A stretch of DNA of 64,000 nt from Candidula unifasciata (GCA_905116865.2 CAJHNH020004557.1:1086765-1150764), one strand, 5' to 3'. Counted from the stretch's first letter, positions 11,543 through 24,405 are shown. Notes: generated by a model not told the origin, from the letters alone. Program-made: numbers and translations.

Positions 11543-11797
11543 CTCTGAGATTGTGCTGATCAATGTGGTCACTACTGGTAGCAGGATCTGGCGTTTGTGT
11601 CTCTCCAGAGCGCCGTGCTCCTCGCGTGACAAACGAGTGATGACATTATCAAGGACCGCCGGATCAACCCCACGTTTTAACATAGATGTTTTCTCCAAGC
11701 CAGCTTTCGGATTTGTGAAACTAGCGTCTATTGACAACGCGTCCACGGACAGCAAACAGGCGCAGAGTAGCACAGTTAGCCTGTATGTGTGAGCCAT
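11543..11797 (-). CDS. Secreted prepropeptide, first coding exon
   Basis: The exon encodes 85 residues from ATG and ends exactly on a codon at GAG|GTATCT, a good donor. A plausible acceptor (ATCTTTCAG, exon from 11805) lies 8 nt before the ATG, suggesting a 5' untranslated exon upstream. Residues 1-20 form a classical signal peptide: MAHTYR, a leucine/valine/cysteine-rich core, then SVDA. A hydrophilic pro-region follows with dibasic sites KR at 41-42 and 68-69; the second precedes QILLPVVTTLISTISE, where an N-terminal glutamine could cyclise. No cysteine occurs after the signal peptide in this exon, so any cysteine framework would be encoded downstream. The 3' exon was not found. The architecture fits a neuropeptide, hormone, antimicrobial or venom-type precursor; I do not recognise the family. 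Confidence 0.6.
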
Positions 11798-12179
11798 TGT
11801 ATTTTCTGAAAGATAATATATTCCACCTCGGTTAATTTCAAGTGAATCAAGAATTGAGCTTAAGATCCCGGCGCTGAATAGGATACACATTTAGAAAATG
11901 TAGTGGTTTTAATACCTCAATGCCACTGCACTGGAACTAACAGGGGTAAAGAAACACAGAGAGGGAAATTCAAACATGAAGATATCAATAAGAGATAACG
12001 AAGAAAAAGAAGACAAAAAACTGTAAACAGCGAATGAATAATCCAAGACTTGTGCTGATGGGATGTACAGTATAATAAGATACAGTATGAGTTAAAAATG
12101 TCGATGGAACGAACAGATTCATGTTTTGCGCTTTATTATGTATGGTTATGTAGTGATTAGTAAGGATTATCGTCAGAAC

Positions 12180-12550
12180 ACTGGGCAGATCCATAGCTTC
12201 TCCTTCTCAAAAGCTCCACAATTGTAATCTGACTGATCCCCTCTGTTTTGTGTTGATTAATCAGACATCTTGTGTTCTTAGTAAATGAATATCTGGTTGC
12301 TCCAGTTGGCACTCCAATATCCACCGACCTAGACGACGATAATGAGCACTACCTGGTGTCGTGATCTTCGAGATATAGTTTAAATTTAATCAAAGGATCA
12401 ACATCATGGCACTAGGGTAGTAACCTATAAGTGCTCAGTTCTACTTCTAACTCAAGTCTGAGTTCGAAGAATCTCAGTGCAGTGCACTAACTTCGTAGCA
12501 CCGGCGAAGATCCTGAAATACTTTGGGTAGATTTTTAACTCCAAATTTTA
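12180..12550 (-). pseudogene. LINE C-terminal remnant
   Basis: On the minus strand CLINQHKTEGISQITIVELL parallels RLVNQHKTGTISHWTLTFIL at 32.8 kb. The flank CTCAGTTCTACTTCTAACTC to ATACTTTGGGTAGATTTTTA is shared with 33210-33320. These are two decayed copies of one RNase H-bearing LINE lineage. Confidence 0.6.
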
Positions 12551-13004
12551 CCCGGACAGGCCAGTCATAGTAACCGCTTTGCCCATCAAGTAAAATTCAC
12601 GCTCATTGTCGCGGACACACGTGTGGCGCGGCACATAGATAAAGATAAAGCAAATCATTTCTGATTTATTTAATGAGACAATCCATTTGTGTGTGATGAA
12701 GCCGGCGTGCATATTTTTGTGCATATTCGTTGAATCAGTATGCATGCACTCATATAGGAATTCTTGTGTACCCAGCCGTGCTAATGTTTTTTGTTGCAGC
12801 CGTGGCTTCCATTGTAGGTTGTGTTGGTTGTAACAGCAAAGGGACCTCTCAACTCCTTGATGATTTTCCCCTCTCCTGGATGTTGATGTTACATGCTGTA
12901 CCAGAACATTTTCCGTTTTTTTTTTGCCTGTTCAGAGTTGCCAGTGGGTGATGATACAAATGCTCGATAATTTGTTTCGTGGTCTTTGTATGGTGTGATC
13001 TAGG

Positions 13005-13215
13005 TTAGTTGCGTATCCTTTACAAGATGTTGCAGAACCAACCCAACAACCCCTGGATGTTGTGTGGTTTTTCTATCCAAATTTACGTCCAGTAGTTTGC
13101 CATTGTTTACTGGACGGTCCGCCTCCTGATACCACTGTCGAAACCAACGCAAGGCGCATTGCCCGCAGCTGAGATCGAACCTGGCATCCCGGCATTACGA
13201 AGCGTTCGCATCGAC
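13005..13215 (-). repeat. tRNA-derived SINE (family S3), most complete copy
   Basis: Read on the minus strand, the head has an A-box-like GTTGCTAAGTCGATGCG and a B-box-like CAGGTTCGATCTCAGC, followed by a body with GTTGGTTTCGACAGTGG and GGTTCTGCAACATCTTGTAA. Split halves of another copy sit at the inner edges of the composite element (954-1012 and 3935-4090). Confidence 0.7.
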
Positions 13216-14050
13216 TTAGCAACAGAGCCGACATTATATGATCAGGATAAAAAAATATAAAAAACTACAATTTCAGGTGCCAGTGTTTGAATTTGACGGT
13301 CCACGTTTCACAGGCATTAATAAAAGTTAACACGATAAAGGTAACCATCGGGCACGCCGCAAAAAAGAAAATATTGGGGGTGGCGGGAGTAGGGGAGCGG
13401 GGCCTCAGCCCCTTGTTAAGGGAGTGGAGGAGAGAGGGTCAAGGGGCTTAAGCCTCGTTTAACTGTGCAATAATTATAATACAAATAATAATAGATTTAT
13501 TATTATTTACCTATTGCTTAAAAAGAGGGCGTCTATGCATGGTGAAGAATTCTGCTCCCTAGAGGTTATTGAAGAGGGGGTGGTGACGGCCTTAACCCCC
13601 CAACCCCCATTAAAAAATGGGAGGGGCCTCAAAGTGCCTTAGCTCCCAGATTCCGGCGCCTATGGTAACCATGGTAGCACTAATAATGATAACAGCTACA
13701 ATTGTAACTGTAACCACTATAACAACGATGATTATGACAGTCATCAAGATAACCACCACTATGATAATTGCTATAATGACAGAAGCAATAAAGATACTTT
13801 ACCTTCTCAATACTTCTGGCCACAGTTCCTCACGAAAGAAAACTTCTGTCTTTAAGTAGCCGTTTGTTGCACAATCACTTTTTTCTTCTCTCACTTTCTG
13901 AACATTTTTAAATCTATTAAAAAATGATGCCTCCTCCTTCGGGTGTGATCGTGTGACAGGTTATTCCCACCTGATAGTGTGACGGTGACGAAATAACGGT
14001 TTTGTGTGAATTTGTTGCTCATGTTTGTCGTGTGCAGGTGACAAAATATC
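13215..14050. other. Low-complexity DNA, no gene
   Basis: 13670-13795 is an ATA/ACC-rich simple sequence giving a spurious isoleucine/threonine-rich frame. 13370-13640 repeats GGGGCCTCAG and CTTAACCCC-like words. Confidence 0.6.
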
Positions 14051-14059
14051 GCATGCAAT

Positions 14060-14092
14060 GAATATTTATGTGTGTGTGTGTGTGTGTGGTGT
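14060..14092. repeat. (TG)n microsatellite
   Basis: A short (TG)n run at about 14070-14090 followed by a T-run. Confidence 0.85.
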
Positions 14093-14994
14093 GCACATTT
14101 TTTTTTTGTTTCGTTTTTCCCTAGATGTCTCCTTTTTAGAGGAGCGGCTGGTCGAACTGTTGATTCTTTCTATCCTATAGGGTTTTATAGAAAAATCCTT
14201 ATTCTACCCATTAAATATTGCCATAAAGAATCTAACCACTCGTGTTGTAGAAATGAAAAATGAACAAAGATACCGGTGTTTTACCAGAGTTATTTCGCAT
14301 ACGTTGATTAAAACTCGAATGCAGAAGACACTTGATTTGATGTTTGTGACATGGTGAGGATACTGCGTTGATTAGGACTGAAGAGTTAAAAACGCTGGGT
14401 TTTCATTTAAGAGATCCTGTTTCGAATCCTCGGTGAAGTGATGGATTTTTATTTCTGTCGAGGGCTAAAATAAACTCCTAATCTGCGCAGTCCATGGCGA
14501 CAGCACCAGCACGCGGCCTTAAAGCTACAGGGGGTAATGACAGTCTCTTTTGTTTGTAGAAATATCAAAACTTTAAAATGTATTGGTTCTTTTTCTTCTC
14601 GTTCTCCCCGCTAAAGGCTTTATTTTCGATGAGAAGGGCATATGTCTTTTGAGCCTTCGGGTTGGGGAGGGGGGGGGGGGAGGATACAGGGTGCTTGCCT
14701 CAACAGAGAAATGTAGGTGTATGAACGGCGATCCCATTCATAGAGTGGCAGATAAACTGGCTTAAGGCCGACTAAAGGGACATGGCTTTCGCCATTTATC
14801 AAAACTGTACTACACAGGAGACGGTGACATCCTTTCTGGAGATCCTTCGTCATGGGAGGTGATCCAGGTATACAGCATGGACCTACAGCCTGGTTGTACA
14901 GTCACAGCGGCAGTTCCGGGCAAGGACGGGGGGGGGGGGGCTGAGGGGTGTGGCCAGGTGCTGCATGCGAGGACACTTGGGCATGTCTGCAGCT

Positions 14995-15125
14995 GTTGTC
15001 CGGGGCCTGAGTGGACGCAAGTGTACACCGATAGATCATTGGAAGGAGCGGGGGGAAACGGAGGAGCTGGGTCGGTCATTATGCAAAGGGAAGAGCACGT
15101 GGAATTGTCGAGAGAGCTGGCAGGC
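14995..15125 (+). pseudogene. LINE RNase H fragment, different lineage
   Basis: The plus strand encodes QVYTDRSLEGAGGNGGAGSV, resembling the YTDGS-(x)n-NGGAG block of LINE RNase H domains. The glycine of YTDGS is replaced by arginine. Isolated and decayed. Confidence 0.45.
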
Positions 15126-15344
15126 AGTGAACATCCGCGGAACCCCATCGGCGGGCTCGGCAGAGGGCAACGAGCGGCAGTTTTCCGTCTGTGAACAGAG
15201 CTGCAGGCTCGGCTGCTGAATGCATAGAGTTAGTTATCTGGTAATCTGGTAATCTTAGTTTCAGCTTCTTAGCAAACGGGTCACCCCATAGTTGCTCCCC
15301 TCCTATGCACATAAACACATAAAATATTTATCACAGTTCGAATG

Positions 15345-15510
15345 AAATTGGCAGCTCACAGTGTTACACCATGCACTCAACTCAGAAGCTGGGCGAGGAA
15401 ACTATATCCTTCCAGTCTACAAATGGAGCAAAAATGCAACGGCCACCGTCTGGCAAAAGCACCCAAAAAGATTTGCCACGGCTACAAAAAGTGACCGTGC
15501 CTAGCGTCCA
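15345..15510. repeat. Dispersed repeat, copy 2
   Basis: Near-identical to 190-360. Adjacent to the 3' end of the minus-strand LINE at 15.7 kb. Confidence 0.6.
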
Positions 15511-15709
15511 TTTTGACCTGAAGCATTATTTGAGGGTTAATAAACGGTCACCCCAGAAGTACCCTCACAACAAGCTGGGAAAGGGACTTAGGACATTACA
15601 TACACCAGCAAGCGTCGCCTTCGTTAACGACTGTTCACCCAACAGCCATGCAGTTCTTTGGCACGAAGGAGACACCTTGAACTTGAGTTTCGGAATGCCG
15701 ACTCCCTAC

Positions 15710-18410
15710 AAGATGTTATTTCATGTTATCACAATCGACGTCACTGCACATTGAGCATTCCCATGCGTGCTAAGTCCTCCGTTGCAGCAGCCACTCCAAA
15801 GTACTTCTACTAATTATTCCTATGAGAAGCTGGTTATAATAGTGTCTCCTATCTCGGCCTCGAAGACGACAAAGGCGTGCTTCACCATGCTTTACTCCCA
15901 TGTCACGCAATCGTGTTAGTGTTAGGGATTCCTCATTATCCACTAGCCCAGTCCGTACAGCGTTGACGATATCTGCTTTGTCCATGCTTTTTTCTCGCAA
16001 TCCTTAGTGCAGTGCTTGCCAGTTGGTCCGCTCGCTCATTTCCCTTTACACCCGCATAACCCGATGTGTAGATCCAGGTTACGGAGGTTAAGTGCGATTT
16101 TCGAATGCTTTCTACTAATTCAGAGCGCATACTGCCTTTTGCTATCTTTTGAAGCACGTTCATGGAGTCTGAGACAATTACTGCATGTGTAGCGGTTTGC
16201 TGAGATACTCATGCAAAATCTCTAGAAGCAGCGGCTATTTCCATGGTCATGCTTGGCGTGGTTGTCTGGTAAGCGCCGCTGTCCTCCTGTATTATTTCCC
16301 ACCTTCTTTGCGCTGTGTTTGCCCATGCTGACCTTGATCCGCGCTTCACGGATCTATCTGTGTAGATGAGGATATCTTCTGGGTCTGAATGCTGATCTAT
16401 TAGTTCCCTTACTTCTGTGTCTACGGCCGCAAGGAATCTGATCCTGGCAGTACCTTCCGAGTGTGATGACAACCTTAGAGATGCCATGCATGTCTACTGG
16501 TGTATTCGTCCATTCTTTTCCATGACTGATAACGTCTAGGTCACATGCCTGCTGGATTAAATCCTCAGCCTTTGCTATCCAAGAGCGGCCTCTTTTGAGA
16601 CGCGTTCTTTTTGTGTCGTGTATAGCTTTGTGAAGTGGGGGATTAACGCCTTCCGATACCCTCATGTACGCCTCGACCTGTGCCACTTTGTATCTGTTAG
16701 TCATCGTCGGCAAACCCAGGACACAACGCATGGCGTTGCAGGAGATGTCTTTTGTGCAGCCGAGTATGAGTCTCATGGCCTGATTTTGTACTCGGTCCAG
16801 TCTTTCTAGCTGGGTTTTGCTGACAGTGAAGAGGCCAAGACCATAGTCAATGAGGCTTAATACAAGCCCTTGATAAAGAAGAAAAAGTAGGCGTTGTTCA
16901 ATATCAGCTGCTGCTAGCACCTTGAGTGCTGTCAGACCTTTCCTGACTCGTTGTCTACGTGGCCTTTGTATGACAAGCATCTTTCAAATGTCATTCCCTG
17001 GTATTTCATGGTGTCCGTTCTCTCGATGTCCACACCACATATACTTACGACTGGCGTTGATGTACTGACGATGTGGGTATTCAGAGATAACCATGTTAAG
17101 GAGGCTTTGGATGGGTTCACCTGAGCTCTTGATTCCTGGCAACACTCATTAAGTCTGTCTAGTTCGTGTTGTAGCGTGGTTGTAATTTTGTGATTGTTTT
17201 TTATCTCGACTGTAAACAAGGATATCATCTGCATACGACATTGTTATGCCTAGGCCTACGCTTTGTGCACTCGTGACTCCCGCTGTGTACACATTGAAGA
17301 GCACAGGGGACAATGGTGATCAATAAGGCAGACCCATTAGGACGCGTTGAGGTTCGGATGCCCATCCACCACATCGAAGCGACATTGTTCTTTCGAATAG
17401 CGCTGCAGCAATCCAGTTGACCACTTTTGTTTCTGTCTGCATATCCAACAGCAGTCTGATGATCATGATGTATGGGACGCTGTTGTACGCATCTTCTAAG
17501 TCAATAGCGGCTGCTGCCGTTTCCATTCTCTCCTGGAAACCCTCATACGTGTCATAGGCAAATACTGCAGCATTGCACCATGTATCTTTTCCAGGTCGGT
17601 AACCACCTAGTGTAGCGGGAAATAGACCACCTGACTCCAATGTTTGGGTCAACGTTCTGGCCACGATTTTTTCAATGAGTGTTCCAATAGTGTTCTGGAG
17701 TGTGATGATTCTGTAGCTATTTATTCTCGTGTGGTCTTTCCCTTGCTTAGGAACTAGTCTGAGGTAGCCGTAGAGCCAGTTATCAGGGACAGTGCCAGTT
17801 TTCATGGTATTGTTCAATATCGTGTATAATTTATCCATATCTGTCGCCTCAAGGCTTTTGAAGTCGCTGTATCTAATGCCATCAGGCCCTGGAGCTGTGT
17901 CTGGACAGGTCTTCAGTGTTGCGCAGTCAGTTGAGATGTATACTGTATTATCGACTTCCTCCATTTCAGCCATGTGGATATCGTGTAAACTTTGTTTCAT
18001 CTGCTTCCTCTCTTCCCAATCTCTCTTTTTCGTCTGCATGAGAAATCTATGCAGGATAGCCTCGCCTTTGTCTGCATCCGACTGTAACACCAACCCTTTG
18101 TCCATCTTTAGCTCGGGCATAACAGAGATTTGTTTGCCTCCGTTCATATTTTGGTGCAGCCGCCAGAATTTTCTGAGAGATTTTTCGTAACCTATTTCTT
18201 GGCAAACATGTTCCCACATCGTGTGCTTAGACTCATTTCCGAGTTGTTTAAAATGTTCAGTGAGTCTGTCTTTTTAATGTTTAATGCATAGAGTAAATAT
18301 TGTACAGTTTCTCCCCCCACCCCCAGTGTGCCTGTCAAAGAGGACCACAAACACCTGAACACATTCTGCCGGCCTTCCCACTCTACATACAACTTGGAAA
18401 AGACACCTGG
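15710..18410 (-). pseudogene. I-group LINE: reverse transcriptase plus RNase H, inactivated
   Basis: Reading right to left: a pre-RT linker (WRLHQNMNGGKQISV), RT fingers (DTAPGPDGIRYSDFKS, LRLVPKQGKDHTRINSYR), motif A (AAAIDLEDAYNSVPY), motif B region (LMGLPY, then a TGA stop where Q-G is expected, then SPLSPVLFNVYT), and motif C (MSYADDIL at about 17225). A frameshift follows motif C. Further left lie the thumb/linker (SLIDYGLGLFTVSKTQLERL, RVQNQAMRLILG), an RNase H domain (ILIYTDRSVKRGSRSAW, SDSMNVLQKIAK, YTSGYAGVKGNERADQLAS) and a C-terminal tail ending STLEWLLQRRT. The RT-then-RNase H order is that of I-group non-LTR elements. ORF1 and the endonuclease are missing, so the copy is 5'-truncated. 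At least one stop and several frameshifts make it inactive. Confidence 0.85.
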
Positions 18411-18639
18411 CCTCAAGAGGAAAGTGTGCAGAGCAAGCTATGGGGATCCACTAAGGACCTAGTGACATGCGAGTTTATAGATGCAACTCACCTGATGTTC
18501 TGATCTGAGTATAGGAAACCGAAGGCAAAGAAGAAAAATATTTGACTGATAAAAAGAAGGTTATTGTGCGACACATGCCGTAGAATGATCCATACAGCCT
18601 GATGCAGTAATTGTATCAGATTCCATGAACATTGCTTCA

Positions 18640-19060
18640 GAAGATATCAGCAAGCCGTATGCCCTCTGAATGGGTAGAAAGCATTCGAAAATCACACTTA
18701 ACCTCTCTCATTTGGATCTATCTATAAACTTGGGTATGCTGGCGTAAAGGGTAATGAGAGAGCAGACAAACTGGTGAGCAATGCACCAATGCTTGTGGGA
18801 AGAAGCACAGATAGAGCAGATTTCATCAATTTTTTTATGGACTGGGCTAATGGATGATGACAAATCTCTGACACTAACACGATTGCGTGACATGTGAGTA
18901 AAGCATGGTGAAGGCATCTAAGCCCCCTTTGAGGCCAAGATAGGAGACATTTTAACCAACCTCTCATGGGAACAATTAGTAGAAGTACCTTGGAGTGGCT
19001 GCTGCATTGGAAGACTGACCACGCAGGAGAATGTCGAATGGCCAGTAACGTCGATTGTCA
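18640..19060 (+). pseudogene. Fragment of the same LINE, plus orientation
   Basis: VESIRKSHLTSLIWIY, GYAGVKGNERADKLVSNAPM and MGTISRSTLEWLLHWKTDHA match the RNase H C-terminus and tail of the element at 15.7-18.4 kb. Stops and a frame change are present. Confidence 0.7.
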
Positions 19061-19270
19061 TAACATAATATACAGCCTGATTTCCACTGGAATGCCAACT
19101 GGCGTGATCCGGCACGTCTCTACTACACGTAGAGAAGAGCATGTCTGCAGCACATGTTCAGTATTCTGTGCTACTTTTTCGCATGGGCAAAGTTCTGAGT
19201 CCCTCAATCTTGAATTACTTGTACGTATGGCTGCAGAATGTGTTGTGTCCAGCTCGCTGACTAAAAACAA
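19058..19270 (-). pseudogene. LINE C-terminal cysteine-motif fragment
   Basis: The minus strand encodes RLRDSELCPCEKVAQNTEHV, then LQTCSSLRVVETCRI. This is the C-x-C ... EHVLQxC tail block found after RNase H in many invertebrate LINEs; related fragments are at 31.1 kb and 37.6 kb. Confidence 0.6.
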
Positions 19271-19329
19271 TGGTTTGTTGCTTTCATTGGAAGAGGCTGA
19301 TTAGATCATTATGGTGCTGTTTTAAATTG

Positions 19330-19720
19330 GAAGTTACATTATGTTACGTTAAGTTATAACAATTGACATCTCTGCACATAGGGCATTCTTGTGTGTCCTC
19401 TGTCCTCCTACGCAGCAGTCACTCCAAAGTACCTCTAGTGATTGTTCCCATGAGAAGCTGGTTATAGTATCTCTTGTCTTGACCTCGAAGACGGAGTAGA
19501 TATGCTTCACCAAGCTCAACGCCTTGGTTACGCAATCGTGTTAGCGCCAGAGATTCGACATAATCCCTCAACCTATTCCGTACACATTGCGTACAGCGTT
19601 GATGATATCATGTTGCCATGCTTTTTCACGTTTCACTGGCGCATTATTTGTCATTACTTGGATGCGAAATCTTCCAGTAGACCAAAAAGCTGCCTTGATC
19701 TGGATTTTATTTGCCCCATA
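19330..19720 (-). pseudogene. Fragment of the same I-group LINE, minus orientation
   Basis: YYNQLLMGTITRGTLEWLLR on the minus strand matches the tail of the 15.7-kb element, with NAPVKREKAWQHDIINAVRN upstream corresponding to its RNase H-tail junction. Confidence 0.6.
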
Positions 19721-20109
19721 TAGGGGTGTAGCTAGGCTTATTAGCGTCCATAGCATCCTAGGATATTTGGCGCCCATAGCGGAAAAAAAGAGGTGGGGGA
19801 GAGGGGTGGGAGGGAATTATAATTTGTTTTTTAAATTTGTCTTCGCCATTTCTTAACTGTTGGGCTACTTTCGAAGACATTCATCATCATCAGGTGCCTT
19901 GCCGACTGGCGTGGGCGATCATGCCTCTCCACAATCTGCGATCTCCTGCAGCATGTATCAGTTCGGGTGCCGACACACCTCCAAGCAACAAGACTGTCAA
20001 GCATCTTCTCTCGTTGTCTTCCTCTATCCCTCCTTCCACATATATTTCCAGTGGTCACAAAATGTTATATTTTCCCTCTTCTCACAACATGGCCGAAAAA
20101 TGATGACTG

Positions 20110-20400
20110 TCTCCTTCTTCTTCTTCTTCGCGTTCACCAGCTGTACACTCTGGCGGAAGGATCTGGTTGCTCGTCCACTACTGAACTACAGTCCTGCTCC
20201 AGAACCTGAGTGTTGCGTGTGCATCAGTTTTACAGATCTCATTCTCTTGAATACAGATTGTTGGTTCCTTGCCTCTCTGGCAGATGCACTCCGACTTCAA
20301 AGTAAGCTCCCCAATTAGTCGACTCTTACGACATGCTTTTGGGTAGGCAGTGGGTCTATTCTTGTTTTCACCACAATGGGGCCCCGGAACCCACACGGGG
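20110..20400 (-). repeat. Family R element, copy 4 (best preserved)
   Basis: Starts TTCTTCTTCTTCGCGTTCAC and continues through TTGGTTCCTTGCCTCTCTGG, CAGATGCACTCCGACTTCAA and TTACGACATGCTTTTGGG to GGGGCCCCGGAACCCACACG. This copy gives the fullest consensus, about 280 bp. Confidence 0.7.
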
Positions 20401-20859
20401 GTGTCTCCTTCTGATGTCTGTGATATATGCAGTGTGAGAACGTTGTGAAAAACTATTTAATTAATAATTATCTTAGTAGGCCATTATTGCTAATTCCAGA
20501 CATGTGTTTTTATGGTCAAGGAATTTAAAGCTATAACTACAAATTAGTTTCTAGATCCAGCACAGCACATACTTATTTTTTGAAAAACAATAATCGCAAC
20601 AGACTTTTGAAAGTTCCCCCCCCCCCCCCCCCAACTTTTCAGTATGTTACCCGATTTTTTTAAAGCGGGTTTTTATATTCAATTTCATAAGTTCAAATGA
20701 AGAATAAATTATTTTTATGATTTTGATTTCTTTTCATATCAAATTAGCATGGTAAAAAAATACTGAATTAACAAATCATGACACTTCACTGACATCATCA
20801 TCCTCATATAGCAGGTCTTTTTCAGAACGTCGCTCTCATCACGGTCTGCCTAAAAGAAA

Positions 20860-22270
20860 CTCGGTCGCTGTGCCCATCTTCGTGTCGGTCGGCCCCTACC
20901 CCTCCTTCCTGGTACTATGCCCTCTGCTAATTTTTTTTCTAATCCGTCATGGCGCTTGATATGACCAAAATATTTTAGCTTTCGAGACAGGATGCTGTTT
21001 ATTAGCCAATCTTCCTTGGTGTTCAGATCTTTCAAGATGTGAGTATTTATCCTCTTCTTTAACCAAGATATTCTGAGAATATTTCTATAGCATTCCAGCT
21101 CAAACGCCCCTATTCTCTTTCTTAAGGACTGGGAGATAGTCCACGATTCACATCCATATGTTGCTACAAGGAAGATGCATGCTCTCAACATTCTTATTTT
21201 GATCTCCTTGCTGGTGCTTAACCATAGGCTTTTAAGGCTGTTCAATCTGGGCATTGCTATGGCCATCCTCCTTTTAATTTATGTCAAACAGTCTCCATTG
21301 CTGTTTATTATAAAGCTTAGATATATCAAAGTTTGCGACATTTTCAATTTCTTCACTACTTTTTTTTTTTTTTTTTTTTTGCAGCCAGTTTTATCTGTGG
21401 ACAATATTTCTGTTTTCTTTAAATTCAAGAACAGATTTTGATTTTCACTGTGCTTTTGGGTAGACAATATTAAATTTTCTATTTCCTTTAAGTTATTCAA
21501 AAAGAGGACTGTGTCATCTGCGTAGCGAAGTTCCGGAATAGGGTTGCCACCAATTTTGAGTGGATCACAACTGTCACAAGTCTGGTCATTTTTGACATTT
21601 TTCATTATAATTTCTGCGTATATATTGAATAGGTAAGGTGAGAGAATGCACCTCTGTCTCACTCCCTTTTGCACCTCGAACCAAACCGATGTTTCATCAG
21701 CTGCTGTTATAAATGCTTGTTGTTCATGATAAAGATTTTCAATTAAATGCACTAAATGCGATAGAAACCCCATAATTCTAATAGTTCACAGTTTCTGATG
21801 TTGGACACAATCAAATGCCTTGCTATAATCAATGAAACAGGCCTGAAGATCTACGTTGTATTCTCTACATTTTTCAAAAAATATTCTTATATTAAAGATG
21901 TGATCTCTAGTTCCTCTACCCTGTCTGAAACCCGCTTGTGCTTCATGTAGCTCATATTGTAATTTCCTTTCAATCCTCTTTATGACAATTCGTTAGAGGA
22001 TTTTGCTAGCATGATTTATTAATGCAATGGTACGGTAGTTGGAGCATAGTTTCAGATTTCATTGGGGGAGGGGGGAGAGGGATATAGATCGTTCTTTTCC
22101 ACGCATTAGGCCAAATGCCTCTGTTCCAGTTTATCGTGGACAGTGCATGGTAGATTCGGACACTGGCCTCTCCTCCTGCTTGAATTAGTTCTGCCGGTAT
22201 TTCATCGCAACCGGGTGACTTTCCATTCTTCAGCCTGTGTATTGCTGATAATACCTCATCCATTATAGGC
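20860..22270 (-). pseudogene. RTE-like LINE reverse transcriptase, inactivated
   Basis: Reading right to left: fingers (AIHRLKNGKSPGCDEIPAEL, IQAGGEASVRIYHAL), then AQAGFRQGRGTRDHI, motif A (FIDYSKAFDCVQHQ), then the segment EVQKGVRQRCILSPYLFNIY, motif C (ELRYADDTVLFLNNL), and the C-terminal block typical of RTE-type elements (CESWTISQSLRKRIGAFELE, LKYFGHIKRHDGLEKKL, GRRGRGRPTRRW). In-frame stops occur before motif A (SKIL*RIV) and after it (HQKL*TIR), and a T-run at 21361-21380 breaks the frame. The endonuclease is absent. Confidence 0.85.
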
Positions 22271-22407
22271 TCTGGTTCTTTTTCATAACTTTCATAAGTT
22301 GTTTTTGAATTACTTGTCAGACCCTCCTACATTTCTCTACAGTATTCTTTCCATCTTTCTAATATGTCTTTGGTTTCTGTTAATGTGTTACCGTTTTGTA
22401 TCACTTA

Positions 22408-23690
22408 TTACATGAAAAGAAGGTCTGACACAATATCACAATTACAAATGCATGTTTCTTGTTCAAAGTCAGTTTTTCTCTTTACGCTGAGCAGAGCGAG
22501 ATCACAGAGTCTGTCTTCACCCATTGTAATTCTTAAATAATCAAGAATGAGTTTCATTTTACTGAAAGATCTTTCGCAGCTGGCAATGAAAACTACAATA
22601 ATTAGCATTACTTGAATAGAAATTGCGAAGATTATGAAAGATGCTCATCATTATATTGAACAAGTAACTTTGAAAGCCCCTTAGGTCGTGTTAATTTATG
22701 TTGATACGAAATGACAACAGCACTGTGCAATCTAAAATCTCTTCTATAATCGTTGCCCCTTAATATCAAAGCTATAAAATTTACATACATTTTCGTAAAT
22801 TTCGCTTTAGTTCCTTGTCCAAACAGCAACACATTCCATAAACAGCGAGGAGAAATGCAGACTTTGATTCTGTCATGAAAACGAATATATTTTTTATCCA
22901 TTTCTCTAGGAAGACAGTCCAATGCTACCTTCGTGACCCTATCGACTTCCTGCTTCTCCATTAACGCAGCATCTATTAGGTTATCGCCAACCATTGATTT
23001 ATTTTCCAGTTCAACATTCTATTCCTCACAGATCTTAAATCCTTTTTTATTTTTTATTTTATTGATTCGCTGACCCACACTTCTCGTTTCTCTTCAAATT
23101 GATTTGACAGAGCTTTCAGATACAGGACAGTATCGTGATAATTCAGGTTTGGAACCTGTAGCCCTTTTTGAACACCGTCATTGCAAGTGAGTATCTTGTC
23201 TCAACATCCTAGCAATGTCAGAAAATCGTAACTCAACATACGATTATACAACTGCGTTGCCTCGCTTTTTGTTTCACTTGCGCTATTTGTCTTATCTATC
23301 ATGTCATGAATGATATGCAAAATATTTTCAAGGTACGTGTTGCCAAGGTGTACACTTGCACTCCACCTAGTTTCAGACTTCAGACTTTATAAACACGGAG
23401 AAGGCATTTTAAAGTTTTCCCTAACGCTTTTGTACGCCAGAAAAACACACAGAGGGCCTGAATTATTCCAAGCAAATTCAGCATCACTGGTTCCTAGTTA
23501 GCTGCATGTACACCTGTCAAGTTGATCGACTGATTATCACAACTTGTATACACAGCCGGCCTGTTTTTCGCACTTATTCTTTGTTGGACACCACTTCTGT
23601 GTCCAGCTATCACATCAGTTTTGTCATAGCATTGTGATCGACAGTCTTCTAGTGCCATTTCATCTTTCCTTAGCTAGTTCAAGTTGTCTG
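22408..23690 (-). pseudogene. hAT transposase (ZMYM1/DUF4371-like), decayed
   Basis: The minus strand encodes, in order, the core-domain block CRSQCYDKTDVIAGHRSGVQ, the segment SINLTGVHAAN followed by a stop, then LLGIIQALCVFFW and SLKSETRWSASVHLGN, all in the order of ZMYM1-like hAT proteins. After about 600 bp of weaker similarity comes a clear hAT C-terminal dimerisation motif, SCERSFSKMKLI, with LRITMGEDRLCDLALLSVKR. Multiple stops and frameshifts make it inactive. The N-terminal zinc finger was not found. Confidence 0.8.
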
Positions 23691-24405
23691 TGATAAAAAT
23701 TCATCAAATCGAATGACTGCGTTCCATTTGCGCGAGCTAATTACCATACGCAAGAAAACCGGAAGGTAGGTAGGCAGGCGCTTTTCTGGAAACAAAAATT
23801 GTCATGTTCAACCAGCATCCGCGAAGTGGGAGCTTTAGATTATAATTATGACTATGTTATGTGCGCCATATAAAGTGGCCTAGCAATGCACACAGTCAAG
23901 AGCCCTGGAGAGGACTCTTGCAGTGTTGATGCGACCAAAGGAGACAGAGCCAAATACTGTCCCGACAGGCGACGAAGTCGTCCACTGGCGATTTAATGGG
24001 TGACCCGGTCGCTGATACAGACAATTAGAAAGAACGTTCGCTTTTTTATACTGATCAGTGGTAACTTTAAAACAAGAACGCATTGAACGCAATTTTGACT
24101 GTTAGGTAGTTGCCAGTTAATGCATTATGTTTTTTTTTTTTATGGGATCGAAAGAGTTAAGAGACATGAACTGGATACTGCCAGAGATATATGACTGTGC
24201 CTGACCAGACTAATGATCGTGGGGAGGGGGGGGGGGTGGTTATTTGTATAAGCTGGCGCCCTTCTAAGCTTCTCCAACCGAAGAAAATTCACTGTGGACC
24301 CTCCGGATAAGAAGCTGCCACTTGAAAAAAATCATGTTTTGAAGCCCTCTTTTAAGTGGCACCCCAGGCATCTTCCTTACCGGCCATACCCTAGTTACGC
24401 CACTG

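Larger units (their letters stand above)
19721..24405 (-). mobile_element. Possible hAT transposon boundaries
   Basis: The right edge reads outward-to-inward CAGTGGCGTAACTAGGGTAT, a common terminus of ZMYM1-like hAT elements. The left edge reads TAGGGGTGTAGCTAGGC, 12 of 17 positions matching. The hAT transposase remnant (22.4-23.7 kb) lies inside on the expected strand, and an RTE-like LINE occupies 20.85-22.27 kb. The flanking octamers GCCCCATA and GCAACCTT do not match well, so the left edge is uncertain. Confidence 0.35.
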